The translations under genes were made by a program, and so were the position numbers. Below, in pieces: positions 18,318-27,678 of a stretch of DNA of 64,000 bases. Within the stretch, counting starts at the first letter, position 1. Each line of letters begins with the position of its first letter. The stretch comes from Pseudomonas sp. N40(2020) (lineage in GTDB: Bacteria; Pseudomonadota; Gammaproteobacteria; Pseudomonadales; Pseudomonadaceae), in NCBI RefSeq assembly GCF_014472415.1, contig NZ_JACSZV010000013.1, positions 1 through 64,000 on the forward strand, given 5' to 3'. The notes beneath the pieces are model-generated. The model saw only the letters and a program-made list of their open reading frames with translations. It was not told the origin of the DNA and did no database searches.

Positions 18318-19667
18318 ATGTCCAACCTGATTGCCGACTGGCGCGACCGCCCGACTCACCGCAAGGTCTGGGTGCTTGCCGCGCCGATGATCCTCTCCAA
18401 TATTTCCGTGCCGCTGGTAGCGCTGGTCGACAGCACCGTCATCGGCCACTTGCCCCACGCCCATCAATTGGGCGCCGTGGCGGTTGGCGCCAGTCTGTAC
18501 ACCTTTCTCGCCTGGGCCATGGGTTTTCTGCGCATGGGCACCACCGGTTTCGCCGCGCAAGCGGCCGGGCGCAGCGATGGCGCGGCGTTGCGGCAGATTC
18601 TCTTGCAAGGGCTGCTGCTGGCAATGGGGCTGGCGCTGGTTCTCGGCACCCTGGGCGTGCCGCTAAGCGGCGTTGCGCTGCACTTTATGCAGCCGTCGGC
18701 GGAACTCGATCAGCTCACTCGCGACTTCTTCCACACCCGACTGTTCGGGCTGCCTGCCGCACTGGCCAGTTATGCGCTGGTCGGCTGGTTTCTCGGCACC
18801 CAGAACGCCCGGGCGCCGCTGGCGATTCTGCTGACCACCAACCTGATCAACATTGCGCTGAATCTGTGGTTCGTCATCGGTCTGGACTGGGGCGTGGTCG
18901 GCTCGGCCCGGGCCTCGGTGATTGCCGAATGGAGCGGCGCCCTGCTCGGTCTGCTGCTGACCCGCAAAGCGTTGCGCGCCTATCCCGGGCACATCGCCTG
19001 GGCTGCGCTGAAAGTGTGGCAGAGCTGGCGCCCGCTGCTGGCGGTCAACCGCGACATTTTCATCCGCAGTCTGGCCCTGCAATCGGTGTTTTTCCTGATC
19101 ACCGTGCAAGGCGCGCGACTCGGTGATGCGACGGTCGCCGCCAACGCGCTGTTGCTCAACGGCTTGCTGCTGACGGCGCACGCGCTGGACGGTCTGGCTC
19201 ACGCGGTCGAAGCCCTGTGCGGACATGCCATCGGCGCCCGTGATCGCCTGGCCTTGCGCCGCTCGCTGGTGGTGTCCGGTGGCTGGTCGCTGATCGCCAG
19301 CCTTGGCTTTGCCCTGCTGTTTTTACTGGCCGGGCATTTGTTCATCGAGATGCAGACCAACATCCAGAGCGTGCGCGACACCGCGTTCGTCTACCTGCCT
19401 TACCTCGCCGTGCTGCCATTGATTGCGGTCTGGAGCTACCTGCTCGACGGCCTGTTCATCGGCGCCACCCGCGCCCGGGAAATGCGCAATGGCATGCTGC
19501 TGACGGTGGTTCTGCTGGTGCCATTCGCCTGGGCATTGCAAGGTCTGGGCAATCACGGCCTGTGGATTACGTTCCTGCTGTTCATGGTGCTGCGCAGCCT
19601 GACGCTCGGCGCACAGGCCCTGTGGCTCAAGCGTAATGACGGCTGGTTTAACGGCGCGGCTCACTGA
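18318..19667 (+). CDS. MATE-family multidrug/toxin efflux transporter (DinF-like)
   Basis: A 449-residue polytopic membrane protein with about 12 hydrophobic helices and the MATE pattern. The first helix region PMILSNISVPLVALVDSTVIG and the DGLAHAVEALCGHAIGARD segment are typical of the DinF branch. It would export cationic or toxic compounds in exchange for Na+ or H+. Its stop overlaps the 3' end of the convergent hydrolase gene by 7 bp. Substrate cannot be inferred. Confidence 0.88.
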   Translation: MSNLIADWRDRPTHRKVWVLAAPMILSNISVPLVALVDSTVIGHLPHAHQLGAVAVGASLYTFLAWAMGFLRMGTTGFAAQAAGRSDGAALRQILLQGLLLAMGLALVLGTLGVPLSGVALHFMQPSAELDQLTRDFFHTRLFGLPAALASYALVGWFLGTQNARAPLAILLTTNLINIALNLWFVIGLDWGVVGSARASVIAEWSGALLGLLLTRKALRAYPGHIAWAALKVWQSWRPLLAVNRDIFIRSLALQSVFFLITVQGARLGDATVAANALLLNGLLLTAHALDGLAHAVEALCGHAIGARDRLALRRSLVVSGGWSLIASLGFALLFLLAGHLFIEMQTNIQSVRDTAFVYLPYLAVLPLIAVWSYLLDGLFIGATRAREMRNGMLLTVVLLVPFAWALQGLGNHGLWITFLLFMVLRSLTLGAQALWLKRNDGWFNGAAH

Positions 19668-20536
19668 GCCGGCGTGTGCTCGATAAAGCCGACCACTTGA
19701 TCGAGCACCGGCGCCAGCCGCCGCAGTGGCCGTGACAATGTCGCCACCAGCGTGATGTGATTGGGTCGCGAGTAATACAAGTCCTGCACCGGCACACCCG
19801 CCTCGCGCAGTTTATGGGCGAGACCGCCGGTGTTTCGCGTCGGGTTGACCAGATTATCCTTGCTCGCAGCAATCAGCAGCGCTGGCGGCGCGCCGCGATT
19901 GACATGGTTGATCGGCTGCGATTGCGGCGGTGAGTGCGGCCAGAAAAACACCGGGCGCACATCAGGATTCACGATTGGCAGAAAATCGTACGGCCCGGCC
20001 AGACCGATCCAGCCACTGATGTCCTTGGGCGACATCCCCACCGCTGCGAGCAAGTCGCCATCCAGCGCCAGCATCGCCGCGTTGTAGCCACCGGAGCTGT
20101 GCCCCATCAGATACAAGCGCTGCGGATTACCGGAAAACTCGCGAATGTGCGCACGGGTCCACGCCACCGCCCGCGCGTTGTCTTCAAGAAACAGTGGATA
20201 ACGCACCTGCGGATACAACCGATAATCCGCCACGACCGCGACAATTCCCCGGGACGCCAGCGCCTCGCCAACAAAAGCGTAATCCTCGCGCGCGCCGCTG
20301 TTCCAGCTGCCACCGTAGAAAAACACCACGACCGGCGCATCGGCCAATGCATGACGCGGCACGTAGACATCGAGCTTCTGCCGAGGATCGTCACCGTAGG
20401 CAATGCCCGTGGTTTTTTCGAACGTGCTATCCGGGGTCAGCGCATTGAGCAGTTTTACCGGCGAACACGCGCTGAGCAGCAACAGCACTACAGCGCCGAT
20501 CATTGCGCCGAACCCTTGCCGGAAAAAACCTGCCAT
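19661..20536 (-). CDS. Lipoprotein alpha/beta hydrolase (esterase-like)
   Basis: A 291-residue lipoprotein: lipobox LLLLLSAC (Cys24), an oxyanion-hole-like segment YGGSWNSG (about 74-81), the nucleophile elbow GHSSGG with Ser147, and candidate acid and base Asp226 and His259 (SRPNHITLV). This is a complete esterase/lipase-type triad. It starts 17 bp after the DUF4123 gene on the same strand, so it may be co-transcribed with vgrG, but the Sec lipoprotein signal argues for an envelope enzyme rather than a T6SS-delivered effector. Upstream in-frame extension to 20788 overlaps the neighbour and is rejected. Confidence 0.85.
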   Translation of the reverse strand: MAGFFRQGFGAMIGAVVLLLLSACSPVKLLNALTPDSTFEKTTGIAYGDDPRQKLDVYVPRHALADAPVVVFFYGGSWNSGAREDYAFVGEALASRGIVAVVADYRLYPQVRYPLFLEDNARAVAWTRAHIREFSGNPQRLYLMGHSSGGYNAAMLALDGDLLAAVGMSPKDISGWIGLAGPYDFLPIVNPDVRPVFFWPHSPPQSQPINHVNRGAPPALLIAASKDNLVNPTRNTGGLAHKLREAGVPVQDLYYSRPNHITLVATLSRPLRRLAPVLDQVVGFIEHTPAQ

Positions 20537-20553
20537 ACGCGTGAACCTCACGA

Positions 20554-21342
20554 TTAATCGCCACCCCATTGGCGACGCACATGGTCGAGCCGTTCCTGCT
20601 GGGTCAGCCCCACCGGCGGCGGCACCAGCACGGCACGCGGATGCAGCAAGCGTAGCCACAACCAGCCATCGAGCACACTGCGGTCGCTGAAGCCCAGCGC
20701 CAGACCCTGTTGAACATGGGAGGCCATCGTTGCGTAATCGGTTCCGAATGATTGGCACCAGCGCCAGATGTGCTGCTCCAACAGGCAAGTTTGCAGGCGT
20801 TCGCGCTGCCGTCGCGTAAGGCTTTCTTCGATGTTCAATGGTTCTACGGCAAGCCCGGGGTTGCGCAACTGCTGCCAGCCCTGACTGCCAATCGCACGAT
20901 CGGCCCAGGTGCCGCCGAACCAGCGCAATTGGCGGATCGGGCCAAGCCAGCGACTCAATTCGCCAGCGTCACAGGCGTCGAAGAAATAGCTGGCGGTCTG
21001 GCGATTGTAATAACTGAGCAAGGCCCGGTGGTTCAATCCGAACGAGACTGTGAGCATGCGTTGCAAGTGGCTCAGCAGTTCAGGCGCCGGCGCCTCGCTG
21101 CCCAGCAGCAAGCCGCGCCAGGTATCCGGATCGCGTTGACACAACGACCCCAGCGCCTGGCTATCACGCAGGTCGATCAGCACCGGGCCATGCTCGCTGA
21201 CCGGCTCGAACTCGGTACCGTCAAACAGCCAGAAGCGCCGCACGTCGGCGAAAGCCTGTCGCAGTAACGTCAAGGCCCGCGCTGCATCCGGGCCGTCGAG
21301 CAACAGCCATTGCGCCATCGGCTCCAGCGCCGCGCCGCTCAT
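20554..21342 (-). CDS. DUF4123 T6SS adaptor/chaperone
   Basis: A 262-residue DUF4123 protein. The N-terminal part (LLDGPDAARALTLLRQAF ... FWLFDGTEFEPVSEHGPVLIDL) has the family pattern of a short strand-rich domain starting at a putative 'LLDG' motif. The C-terminal part is Arg/Leu-rich. DUF4123 (Tap/TEC) proteins load toxic cargo on VgrG. Start ATGA overlaps the vgrG stop, so it is translationally coupled to vgrG. The expected cargo gene immediately after it is the lipoprotein hydrolase, an atypical cargo. Confidence 0.87.
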   Translation of the reverse strand: MSGAALEPMAQWLLLDGPDAARALTLLRQAFADVRRFWLFDGTEFEPVSEHGPVLIDLRDSQALGSLCQRDPDTWRGLLLGSEAPAPELLSHLQRMLTVSFGLNHRALLSYYNRQTASYFFDACDAGELSRWLGPIRQLRWFGGTWADRAIGSQGWQQLRNPGLAVEPLNIEESLTRRQRERLQTCLLEQHIWRWCQSFGTDYATMASHVQQGLALGFSDRSVLDGWLWLRLLHPRAVLVPPPVGLTQQERLDHVRRQWGGD

Positions 21343-22688
21343 GTTGCGCCGCTCTGTTCAAGCGCGGTGAGTAACCGACAACTGCAGACGACCTCTGTGC
21401 AGTGGCTGAAACTGCCGCCTCCGGGCATCAGGCATAGCAACAAAAGCGGCTCGCCGGACGTCAGCAATTGCTGCAAGCCTTCACTGACCAATTTCTCCGG
21501 CAATGGTGGTGGCGGGTCATCGGTGATGTTCGGGGCGGCAACCGGTGGTTGCAGAACCCCGCTGATCATCGGCTGATCCGGATCGCCTTCAAAGAAGCTC
21601 ACCACTACCTCGACGCCATCGCCCAGCGCCGCCAGCGGCGCATCAGCCAAGGCTGGCGCGAGCGGCAGCCAACAGTGACTCGGCGCCGCACCTTCACCCT
21701 GATAGAGCCAGTCGAACTGCACCGCCACCGGGCGGAAATGATCGGGCTGCGGTTCGTCGACCGCCACCACCCAGGCCCGTTGCAGACTGTGCATGCGCAG
21801 TCTCGACGGCTCGGCGGCCGACGCACACGCTGGCACCTGCTGCGCACCGAACAACCGGTTGGCATAAGGCAGATCAAGGGCCGGATCGGCGCTATGTTCC
21901 ACCTTGGTCAGCAACCAATGGCGATTGCATTCGGCGAAGGGATGCCCGACCAGACGCAGCCATTGGCCGCTACGCAACGCCGCCAGGTCACTGCGTCCTT
22001 CGGCCTGTGGTGCCAGCGAGGTGCCTTCGGCCTGACACGTTTCCTGCAATTGCCAATGGTGTACCGAGGGGCCAGCAAAAGGATCGGCCGCCTCGCCCTG
22101 ATACAACGCGGCGTCAGCCAACGGCAACTGCGCCGGATCATCGCCGAATACCAGGCAATGGCCGCCGCGCTGGTGCTCGAAGAAATAGTGAATCCGCGCC
22201 TGCGCGCACAAGCGTTGCAGCAGTTGCAGATCCGATTCACGGTATTGCGTGCAGAACGTGCGCGCCGGGTAGTCGCCACGCAACTCGAAGCGGCGCTGCG
22301 CGCCGACGATGCCGTGCTCCCTGAGCACTTGCTCAATGATCTGTGGCACCGAACGGCCACTGAAAATCCGTTGACTGATCCGCAGATCGAGGCAGCCAAG
22401 TTTCGGCCCCAGGCGGATCCGGCTCAGTCTGGAACCGTGCCCCTGCTCATGCTGGACGAGGCTCTGCAATTGACCGTGCACGCCCTCCCCCGACGGGCCG
22501 AAACACAGGAAAGCCGAACGGTAAAGCAGGCCGGCAAGGTCCAGTTGCGGATCGTCGATCAACACATCGATCTCGAACGCAAAGGGTTCGTTGAGGGCTT
22601 CGCTACCGGTAAAGGCCAGGACTTCGAAAGGGTCAGACAGGCCCGCTACATCGAGACGAAACGACGACTCGTTGACTGGATCGAACAT
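21339..22688 (-). CDS. vgrG: Short T6SS spike protein VgrG
   Basis: A 449-residue VgrG (TssI). The N-terminal gp27-like domain is visible (FRLDVAGLSDPFEVLAFTGS; about 1-330), including the YRESDLQLLQRLCAQARIHY segment. A gp5-type OB region follows (HCWLPLAP ... LGDGVEVVVSFFEGDPDQP, about 340-390). It then ends with about 60 Pro/Leu-rich residues instead of the long beta-helical needle repeats found in typical VgrGs of 600-700 residues or more. No tss structural genes are nearby, so this is an orphan vgrG islet. Coupled to the DUF4123 gene. Confidence 0.87.
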   Translation of the reverse strand: MFDPVNESSFRLDVAGLSDPFEVLAFTGSEALNEPFAFEIDVLIDDPQLDLAGLLYRSAFLCFGPSGEGVHGQLQSLVQHEQGHGSRLSRIRLGPKLGCLDLRISQRIFSGRSVPQIIEQVLREHGIVGAQRRFELRGDYPARTFCTQYRESDLQLLQRLCAQARIHYFFEHQRGGHCLVFGDDPAQLPLADAALYQGEAADPFAGPSVHHWQLQETCQAEGTSLAPQAEGRSDLAALRSGQWLRLVGHPFAECNRHWLLTKVEHSADPALDLPYANRLFGAQQVPACASAAEPSRLRMHSLQRAWVVAVDEPQPDHFRPVAVQFDWLYQGEGAAPSHCWLPLAPALADAPLAALGDGVEVVVSFFEGDPDQPMISGVLQPPVAAPNITDDPPPPLPEKLVSEGLQQLLTSGEPLLLLCLMPGGGSFSHCTEVVCSCRLLTALEQSGAT

Positions 22689-22852
22689 AGGCGGATCTCT
22701 ACAGGAGGGGCGGTCGGGGATTCTCGCCGAGAGCCATGGCCGAGTAGAGAGCTGAAGTACAACTTAGGAAATGACCTACGCGAAAAGCAGACCGGATGAC
22801 TTTGCTGGCCAGGATAGCCAAGCATTTCGCGAAGATTTTGGGATGTATCCCA

Positions 22853-22903
22853 CCGGGTCATCCGAATTTTCCACAGCCTGCGGGAAAATTTCAGACGACC
22901 CGG
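22853..22903. repeat. Interrupted hairpin after speA
   Basis: An outer 7-bp stem CCGGGTC/GACCCGG (22853-22859, 22897-22903) and an inner 8-bp stem AATTTTCC/GGAAAATT (22865-22872, 22883-22890) lie just beyond the speA stop. There is no T-run on the minus strand, so it is a possible but weak speA terminator. The rest of the 233-bp spacer to vgrG shows nothing else recognisable. Confidence 0.4.
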
Positions 22904-22921
22904 CGAGATCGCTACCTGGCC

Positions 22922-24835
22922 TCAGGAAGACAGGTAGGAGGAGCGGGTCAAGCCCAGACGCAAGGCATCGAGAAATTGCGTGCGCTCGCTGGCACTGATA
23001 CGAGCACTGGCGCATTTGTCGCGATAGTGAGTCATCAGTTCTTCCGGCGACAAGTGCACGTAACGCAGCATGTCTTCGATGGTGTCGTGGGTTTCGATGC
23101 CGGCGTGGTACACGCTGCCATCGGCGTTCTGATAGATGTTCACCGAGTCGGTGTCACCGAACAGGTTGTGCATGTCGCCGAGGATTTCCTGATAGGCGCC
23201 GACCAGGAACACGCCCAGCAGGTAGTCTTCACCTTCGTTCAAACCGTGCACCGGCAGACTGGTCTCGATGCTCTGCTCGTCGACGTACTGGTTGATCTTG
23301 CCGTCGGAGTCGCAGGTCAGATCCTGCAGCACCGCGCGACGCAGCGGCTCTTCGTCGAGACGGTGCAGCGGGATGATCGGCAGCACCTGATCGATTGCCC
23401 AGGTGTCCGGCAGGCTCTGGAACACCGAGAAGTTGCAGATGTACTTGTCGGCCAGTTTGTCGTTGAGTTCGTCGAGCACTTGGCGATGCGAACGCTGACG
23501 TGCTTTGAGCGAGTTGTGCAGGCGACGGCAGACGGCGAAGTAGCACTGCTCGGCCAGGGCTTTTTCAGCCAGTGTCAGTTTGCCGTCGGCGTACTGTGCA
23601 GCCACGTCGCTCATGTAGTGGGTGGCGCGCCAGTAGGTCTCGGTGACCATTTCAATATCTGTAGGGCCGAGCAGGTCAACCAGCCACTGCACGGTTTCCG
23701 GCAGGTTTTCCTTGTTTTCGATCAGCGGGATTTCGTCGTTGTGTTTCTCGACGTCGGTCACCTGCACCACCAGCATGGCGTGGTGCGCGGTCAGCGAACG
23801 GCCGCTTTCGGAGAAGATGTGCGGATGCGGCAGGCTCTGCGCGTCGCAGAATTCCTTGAGCATGCCGACCACGACACCGGCGTAATCGTCCATGTCGTAG
23901 TTGATCGAACTGGCGTTGCGCGAGTGGGTGCCGTCGTAGTCAACGCCCAGACCGCCACCGACGTCGATGTGATCGACCGGCAGACCGAGATTACGCAGCT
24001 CGCCGTAGTAACGGATCGCTTCTTTGAAGCCGTGCTGATAGTCAGCCAGGTTGGCAATCTGCGAACCCATATGGAAGTGCAGCAGGCGAATGCCCTGATC
24101 CAGACCGGCCGCGCGGAAGCGCTCGACCACCGACAGCAACTGCGCCGCCGACAGACCGAACTTGGATTTCTCGCCACCGGTGTCCGCCCACTTCGACGAC
24201 GCCAGCGACGACAGGCGCACGCGCAGGCCGACCTGTGGCTTGACCTTCAGCGAGGCAGCTTCTTCGATCACCAGACCGACTTCGGATTCTTTCTCGATCA
24301 CGATGAACACGTTGTGGCCGAGCTTCTGGCCCATCAGCGCCAGACGGATGAACTCGCGGTCCTTGTAGCCGTTGCAGACGATGGTGCCGCCCTTCGGCGC
24401 CAGTGCCAGCACCGCCAGCAGCTCAGGCTTGGAGCCGGCTTCCAGACCGATGGAAACGTCCTGGGTGGCGATGATGTTCTCGATCACCGCTTCTTGCTGG
24501 TTAACCTTGATCGGGTAAAGCGCGGTGTACTTGCTCTGGTATTCCAGGCGCTCGATGTTCGAATCGAAGGCGCCGGTCAGCTGACGTACGCGGTCTTGCA
24601 GGATGTCGGGGAAACGAACCAGCAACGGCAAGGACAAACCGCTTTTGCGCAGTTGGTCGACTTGCTCGAACAGGTCGATAGGCGAGCTGCTCGGGCCGTT
24701 CGGACGAACTTCGACGCGACCGGCGTCATTGATCGCGAAATACCCGGCCCCCCAATGGCGAATCCCGTAAACACTGCGGCTGTCCGCAACTGTCCATTGG
24801 CTGCCATCGTCTTTGCGTGTGCGTCGTACGGACAT
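22922..24835 (-). CDS. speA: Biosynthetic arginine decarboxylase SpeA
   Basis: A 637-residue PLP-dependent arginine decarboxylase (fold III) converting arginine to agmatine, the first step of the agmatine route to putrescine. The PLP-lysine region [15 protein letters not shown] (about 100) and [14 protein letters not shown], typical of the alanine-racemase-like barrel, are clear, as is [13 protein letters not shown]. Length is close to E. coli SpeA. Single gene on the minus strand, 220 bp from yciH. Confidence 0.96.
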   Translation of the reverse strand: MSVRRTRKDDGSQWTVADSRSVYGIRHWGAGYFAINDAGRVEVRPNGPSSSPIDLFEQVDQLRKSGLSLPLLVRFPDILQDRVRQLTGAFDSNIERLEYQSKYTALYPIKVNQQEAVIENIIATQDVSIGLEAGSKPELLAVLALAPKGGTIVCNGYKDREFIRLALMGQKLGHNVFIVIEKESEVGLVIEEAASLKVKPQVGLRVRLSSLASSKWADTGGEKSKFGLSAAQLLSVVERFRAAGLDQGIRLLHFHMGSQIANLADYQHGFKEAIRYYGELRNLGLPVDHIDVGGGLGVDYDGTHSRNASSINYDMDDYAGVVVGMLKEFCDAQSLPHPHIFSESGRSLTAHHAMLVVQVTDVEKHNDEIPLIENKENLPETVQWLVDLLGPTDIEMVTETYWRATHYMSDVAAQYADGKLTLAEKALAEQCYFAVCRRLHNSLKARQRSHRQVLDELNDKLADKYICNFSVFQSLPDTWAIDQVLPIIPLHRLDEEPLRRAVLQDLTCDSDGKINQYVDEQSIETSLPVHGLNEGEDYLLGVFLVGAYQEILGDMHNLFGDTDSVNIYQNADGSVYHAGIETHDTIEDMLRYVHLSPEELMTHYRDKCASARISASERTQFLDALRLGLTRSSYLSS

Positions 24836-24973
24836 CGAAGTCCCCTATAAAGAAGTCATAGTGCGTTACCTGAAATGCAGGCTGGCGCAGTCTAAAGAAT
24901 GAAAATGACGGTTCGTCAGCGCGGCGGTAGACCGCGCTGACCGCGTGGAGTTTAGAAACCGGTCATGAACAGG

Positions 24974-25051
24974 CTCTGTGAAAACCATGGAGACGACGCC
25001 GGAACTGACAACCATCAGCACCGGATCAAGCCGCAGGTGGTTTTCACAGAG
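24974..25051. repeat. Long-spaced inverted repeat between speA and yciH
   Basis: Perfect 14-bp arms CTCTGTGAAAACCA (24974-24987) and its complement (25038-25051) are separated by 50 bp. The right arm lies 4 bp past the yciH stop. It could be a small insertion-element remnant or MITE, or a transcript-end structure. No coding potential. Confidence 0.6.
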
Positions 25052-25055
25052 GCTG

Positions 25056-25427
25056 CTAGCCGCCGGACTTCTTCGCTTTGAAACCGTGCTTGATCAGTTC
25101 AGCCAAGAGTAGCTCGACATGATCGCCCTGGATTTCGATGATCCCGTCTTTCAAGGCTCCGCCGGTGCCGCAACGTTTCTTCAACGTTGTCGCCAGCTCC
25201 TTGAGTGCGTCTTCGGCCAGGGGCACGCCGGTGATGGTGGTCACCGTCTTGCCGCCACGGCCTTTGCTTTCGCGACGCACGCGGGCAATGCCGTCTCCGG
25301 CCGGGATCACGGTTTGTTTGCAGATACAGGCGTCAACCGGCTTACTGCATTCCGGGCAATGACGACCTGCGTCGGTGGAAAATACCAGACCGCCCAGGGC
25401 GGCGAAGGATGCGGCTTTTTTGGCCAC
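25056..25427 (-). CDS. yciH: SUI1-family translation factor YciH
   Basis: A 123-residue SUI1/eIF1-like protein. An N-terminal Cys pair motif (CPECSKPVDACIC, about 22-34) is followed by the SUI1 domain (GGKTVTTITGVPL, LKKRCGTGGALKDGIIEIQGDH). Bacterial YciH is implicated in start-codon fidelity and stress translation. The GTG at 25427 is chosen because AGAGGA lies 6 bases before it; the in-frame TTG at 25433 would leave no spacing. The same order (speA, SUI1, Nudix, DUF2333, gcbA) occurs in P. aeruginosa. Confidence 0.9.
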   Translation of the reverse strand: MAKKAASFAALGGLVFSTDAGRHCPECSKPVDACICKQTVIPAGDGIARVRRESKGRGGKTVTTITGVPLAEDALKELATTLKKRCGTGGALKDGIIEIQGDHVELLLAELIKHGFKAKKSGG

Positions 25428-25614
25428 CGGCAATCCTCTTGGGAGGACAAAGACTGATCGCGACCTTGGGCAAGGTCATCGACCGCGAAGCCCCACTCAG
25501 GCAGGGGCAGCGCTACTGCACCGATGCTTCAACAAACGCAGGCCGGTACAGCTTGAAAAGGTCGCGCAGTGTAACGGCAAAAAACCCAATTGCTAAGTGC
25601 CAATCGGCGCCAAT

Positions 25615-26172
25615 TTATGTGTTCTTTGCGACGTCGTTTTGTTGAGCCTTGAGATAGCGCTGCAACGCTGCCAAAGAGTCCGGGCAATAAGGCTTTCGCT
25701 CGATTTCCTGCATGACTTGCTCGACCGGGATAAAGCGCGCTTCCAGCACTTCTTCCGGTTGCAGTTTCAGAGGCCCGTCCCACACGGCGGAAAACGCCGA
25801 GCACCACAGGCGGTTGCCGGTGTCCTCGAAGTAGAAATGGTCATGAGCGGTGAGTTCCACGCCACTGACGCCCAACTCTTCTTCCAGCTCACGGGCCGCC
25901 GATTCGGCGTAGGTTTCATCGGCCTGCACCATGCCGCCCGCTGCCACGTCCCAGTAACCGGGATAAATGGCTTTGCTCAAGGTGCGCCGATGCACACAAA
26001 GCTCACCAGCGGAATTGAACAACATGATGTAAGTGCCCCGCCCGATCAGCCCGCGTTCGCGCAAATCGGCACGCACCAAGGCGCCGAGCAGGTTGTCCTG
26101 CTCGTCGACCCAGGCGATCTGTTCGGCATCCGAGGCGGCGCGATGGGCCGCCTCTTTGGCGTTGTGGCTCAT
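25615..26172 (-). CDS. Nudix hydrolase (YfcD-like)
   Basis: A 185-residue Nudix enzyme. The Nudix box is GGMVQADETYAESAARELEE plus ELGV (about 78-101), complete with the REUXEEXGU acids. The N-terminal AWVDEQDNLLGALVRADLRERG and VHRRTLSKAIYPGYWDV resemble the IPP-isomerase-like YfcD group. Natural substrate unknown, probably a nucleoside diphosphate derivative. It starts 3 bp after the DUF2333 gene and is co-transcribed with it. Confidence 0.92.
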   Translation of the reverse strand: MSHNAKEAAHRAASDAEQIAWVDEQDNLLGALVRADLRERGLIGRGTYIMLFNSAGELCVHRRTLSKAIYPGYWDVAAGGMVQADETYAESAARELEEELGVSGVELTAHDHFYFEDTGNRLWCSAFSAVWDGPLKLQPEEVLEARFIPVEQVMQEIERKPYCPDSLAALQRYLKAQQNDVAKNT

Positions 26173-26175
26173 GAA

Positions 26176-27243
26176 TCAACCCTGGTTGAGCAGTTGACGC
26201 AAGTCGATGACTGCCGCGTTGGCCCGGGAAATATAGTTGGCCATGACCAGCGAGTGGTTGGCCAGCACGCCGAAGCCGCTGCCGTTGAGAATCATCGGGC
26301 TCCAGACGGGCTCTTGCGAAGCCTCCAGTTCACGAATGATCTGACGCACGCTGACCGTAGCGTTCTTCTTCGCCAGTACGTCGGCGAAGTCGACTTCGAT
26401 GGCACGCAGCAGATGCGACAGTGCCCAGGCCTGACCACGCGCTTCGTAGAACACGTTGTCGATCTGCATCCACGGGGTTTCGACGATTTCTTCATCAACC
26501 TGCGGTACTTCACCCACAGCCGGTGTTTCGGTTTTCAGCGCCGTATTGAGTTTGACTCGACCGACACTGGCCGACAGTCGCTGGGACAACGAACCCAGAC
26601 GGGTGCCGACATCGCCCAGCCAGTTGTTCAGGTTGTCGGCGCGGGCATAGAACAGCGCGTTTTTCTGCGATGGATCAGACAGACGTGCCTGATAGCGGCT
26701 CAGGGAATTGATGCCTTCCTGATACTCCGACTCGCTGGACGGCAGGATCCAGCTCTTGTTGTCGAAGTTGAAGCGCGGTTCGGCCTTGGCCAGATCGGCG
26801 TCTTCGGCCGATTGCGATTGCGAACGGGCAAAGTCTTTGCGCAGGGCGCGGGTCAGGTCACGCACCTGCACCAGCACGCCGTATTCCCAGCTCGGCGTGT
26901 TGTCCATCCACAAGCCCGGCGGGAAGCGGTCGTTGGAAATGTAGCCGCCCGGCTTGTCGAGCAGGGTGCCGGCGACGGATTTCAGGGTTTCCACCGTGGT
27001 GTAGCCGATGACCATCTGCTTGCCTTCTTTCTCGGCAGCCACTTGTGCGTTCTGCGCCACGGGAAACAGCGCCGGTTCCTGGCTCCAGTACCAACCAAGA
27101 CCGATGGTTACCAACAGGTAAATGCCGACCAGGGTGGCCAGCGCGCGGCTGAACAACAGCCCGCCAACATAGCTGCGGGTGGCCGACTTGGGCTCGGCGG
27201 CACGTTCAGGCGCGGCGCCCGCGCGGTTTTTCCAGTCCAGCAT
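26176..27243 (-). CDS. DUF2333 membrane-anchored protein
   Basis: A 355-residue protein with one N-terminal membrane segment (ALATLVGIYLLVTIGLGWYW, about 34-53) and a large, mostly helical periplasmic domain recognisable as DUF2333 (PGGYISNDRFPPGLWMDN, WEYGVLVQVRDLTRALRKDF). Function unknown. First gene of a two-gene operon with the Nudix hydrolase; divergent from gcbA across 435 bp. Confidence 0.9.
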   Translation of the reverse strand: MLDWKNRAGAAPERAAEPKSATRSYVGGLLFSRALATLVGIYLLVTIGLGWYWSQEPALFPVAQNAQVAAEKEGKQMVIGYTTVETLKSVAGTLLDKPGGYISNDRFPPGLWMDNTPSWEYGVLVQVRDLTRALRKDFARSQSQSAEDADLAKAEPRFNFDNKSWILPSSESEYQEGINSLSRYQARLSDPSQKNALFYARADNLNNWLGDVGTRLGSLSQRLSASVGRVKLNTALKTETPAVGEVPQVDEEIVETPWMQIDNVFYEARGQAWALSHLLRAIEVDFADVLAKKNATVSVRQIIRELEASQEPVWSPMILNGSGFGVLANHSLVMANYISRANAAVIDLRQLLNQG

Positions 27244-27678
27244 GGCGATATCCTTTCAATCACTTGGGTTCAACGATTCGACCACAACCATACAACAACG
27301 TGCCTTGGGCCGGCACCCGCCAGTAAAGATAAGCCGCAAATCGTGTGGACGCTTGACGCATCTGTCAGAACTAGGGGAATCCCTGATGTCGTCTCCTCTG
27401 ACGCATCAGCGCAGAGTATTGAAAACAATCGAAAAGCATATTCACCACACTGATGTGAGCGGCGCTGCAAATCTTCCCGAATCTACCCGGCCTTGGCGGC
27501 AAGCCCCTGACTCTCGGGCACATGCCCGACGAACAGGTCAAAAACAAAACCACTCGGTCAGAAACTGAATAGTGACGCATTGCAGATTATTGACGTGTGA
27601 CACTCGTCTAAGGGAAAAGAGGTGCTAGCATAGAGCCACCAGTCGACCTCAGCATGCAGCCTAACTAGTAGTCAGGAT
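27244..27678. promoter_or_regulatory. Divergent spacer between DUF2333 gene and gcbA
   Basis: A 435-bp stretch without a credible gene. It must contain both divergent promoters, and gcbA has AGGA (27673-27676) just before its ATG. I see no strong inverted repeat, REP copy or recognisable operator in it. Confidence 0.5.

Noticed and set aside
22796..24850. 684-codon plus-strand frame opposite speA
   Set aside because: SpeA is unmistakable on the minus strand; the opposing frame has no recognisable motifs.
27244..27678. Possible small protein genes in the gcbA upstream spacer
   Set aside because: Short frames on both strands lack ribosome sites and overlap each other; treated as promoter region.
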